From NCBI GenBank assembly GCA_000277445.1, contig AJWJ01000259.1, positions 1 through 32,050 on the forward strand: a stretch of 32,050 bases of DNA, written 5' to 3'. The position numbers and the translations under genes are program-made. The DNA is from Polysphondylium violaceum (lineage: Eukaryota; Evosea; Eumycetozoa; Dictyosteliales; Dictyosteliaceae). This document shows positions 31,977-32,050 of this stretch, piece after piece. Every line of letters starts with the position of its first letter. Position 1 is the first letter of the stretch. The notes under the pieces were generated by a model. The model was not told the DNA's origin. It did not search any database and worked only from the letters and a program-made list of their open reading frames with translations.

Positions 31977-32050
31977 CTACACCTTTAAATATGGATCATC
32001 CATGAATGATTCTACTTTTATTTTATTCAAAAACCACAATAAAATATATT

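Larger units (their letters stand above)
31609..32050. other. 3' spacer with strong palindromes
   Basis: No gene is present in the last 442 bases. Two perfect palindromic structures and a longer imperfect foldback occupy much of it; they are listed separately. Confidence 0.55.

Overview
The window reads as nuclear DNA of a dictyostelid social amoeba. The evidence is very AT-rich spacers, short introns (54 to 82 nt) with GTATGT, GTAAGT or GTAAAT donors and TACTAAC-like branch points, Asn/Gln/Thr homopolymer tracts, mostly TAA stops, and several dictyostelid-type families (an aardvark-like F-box/armadillo protein and surface proteins with a TIG-like fold, an EGF module and one membrane segment). 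The species cannot be named from the sequence. No rRNA, tRNA, CRISPR array, retroelement or virus-like element was recognised.

Layout. 1-784 is the 3' end of a surface glycoprotein gene whose full-length paralogue lies at 22205-26402. A minus-strand block follows: a FANCB-like gene (835-3834), a decayed tandem winged-helix E2F-like copy (4117-4942), and its intact relative (5590-7228). After a 1.9 kb spacer come an unrecognised four-exon gene (9114-10953) and the aardvark-like F-box/ARM gene (12858-14975). A 3.4 kb gene-poor stretch holds one tiny two-exon gene (16560-16791) and a possible decayed second one. Then come, all on plus: a secreted lipocalin (18363-18944), a FANCF-like gene (19146-20398), the MMACHC vitamin B12 chaperone (20757-21521) and the large surface glycoprotein. 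LZIC is on minus (27442-28082). Two tandem importin-alpha-like genes (28537-30043 and 30208-31608) close the window, followed by strong palindromes.

How it fits together. The genes do not form one operon-like system. Two of them, FANCB-like and FANCF-like, would belong to the same machine: the Fanconi anaemia core complex that ubiquitinates FANCD2/FANCI at DNA crosslinks. The nearby E2F-like factor belongs to a family that controls cell-cycle and DNA-repair genes, but a link is only suggestive. The most unusual protein is the first importin-alpha paralogue. In place of the usual importin-beta-binding N-terminus it carries five perfect-length heptads (Y-x-P-x-S/T-P-x) that imitate the RNA polymerase II CTD. 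Its tandem sister lacks exactly this block.

Exon models were made by hand from splice motifs and frame continuity. Family assignments are from remembered sequence patterns, not searches.
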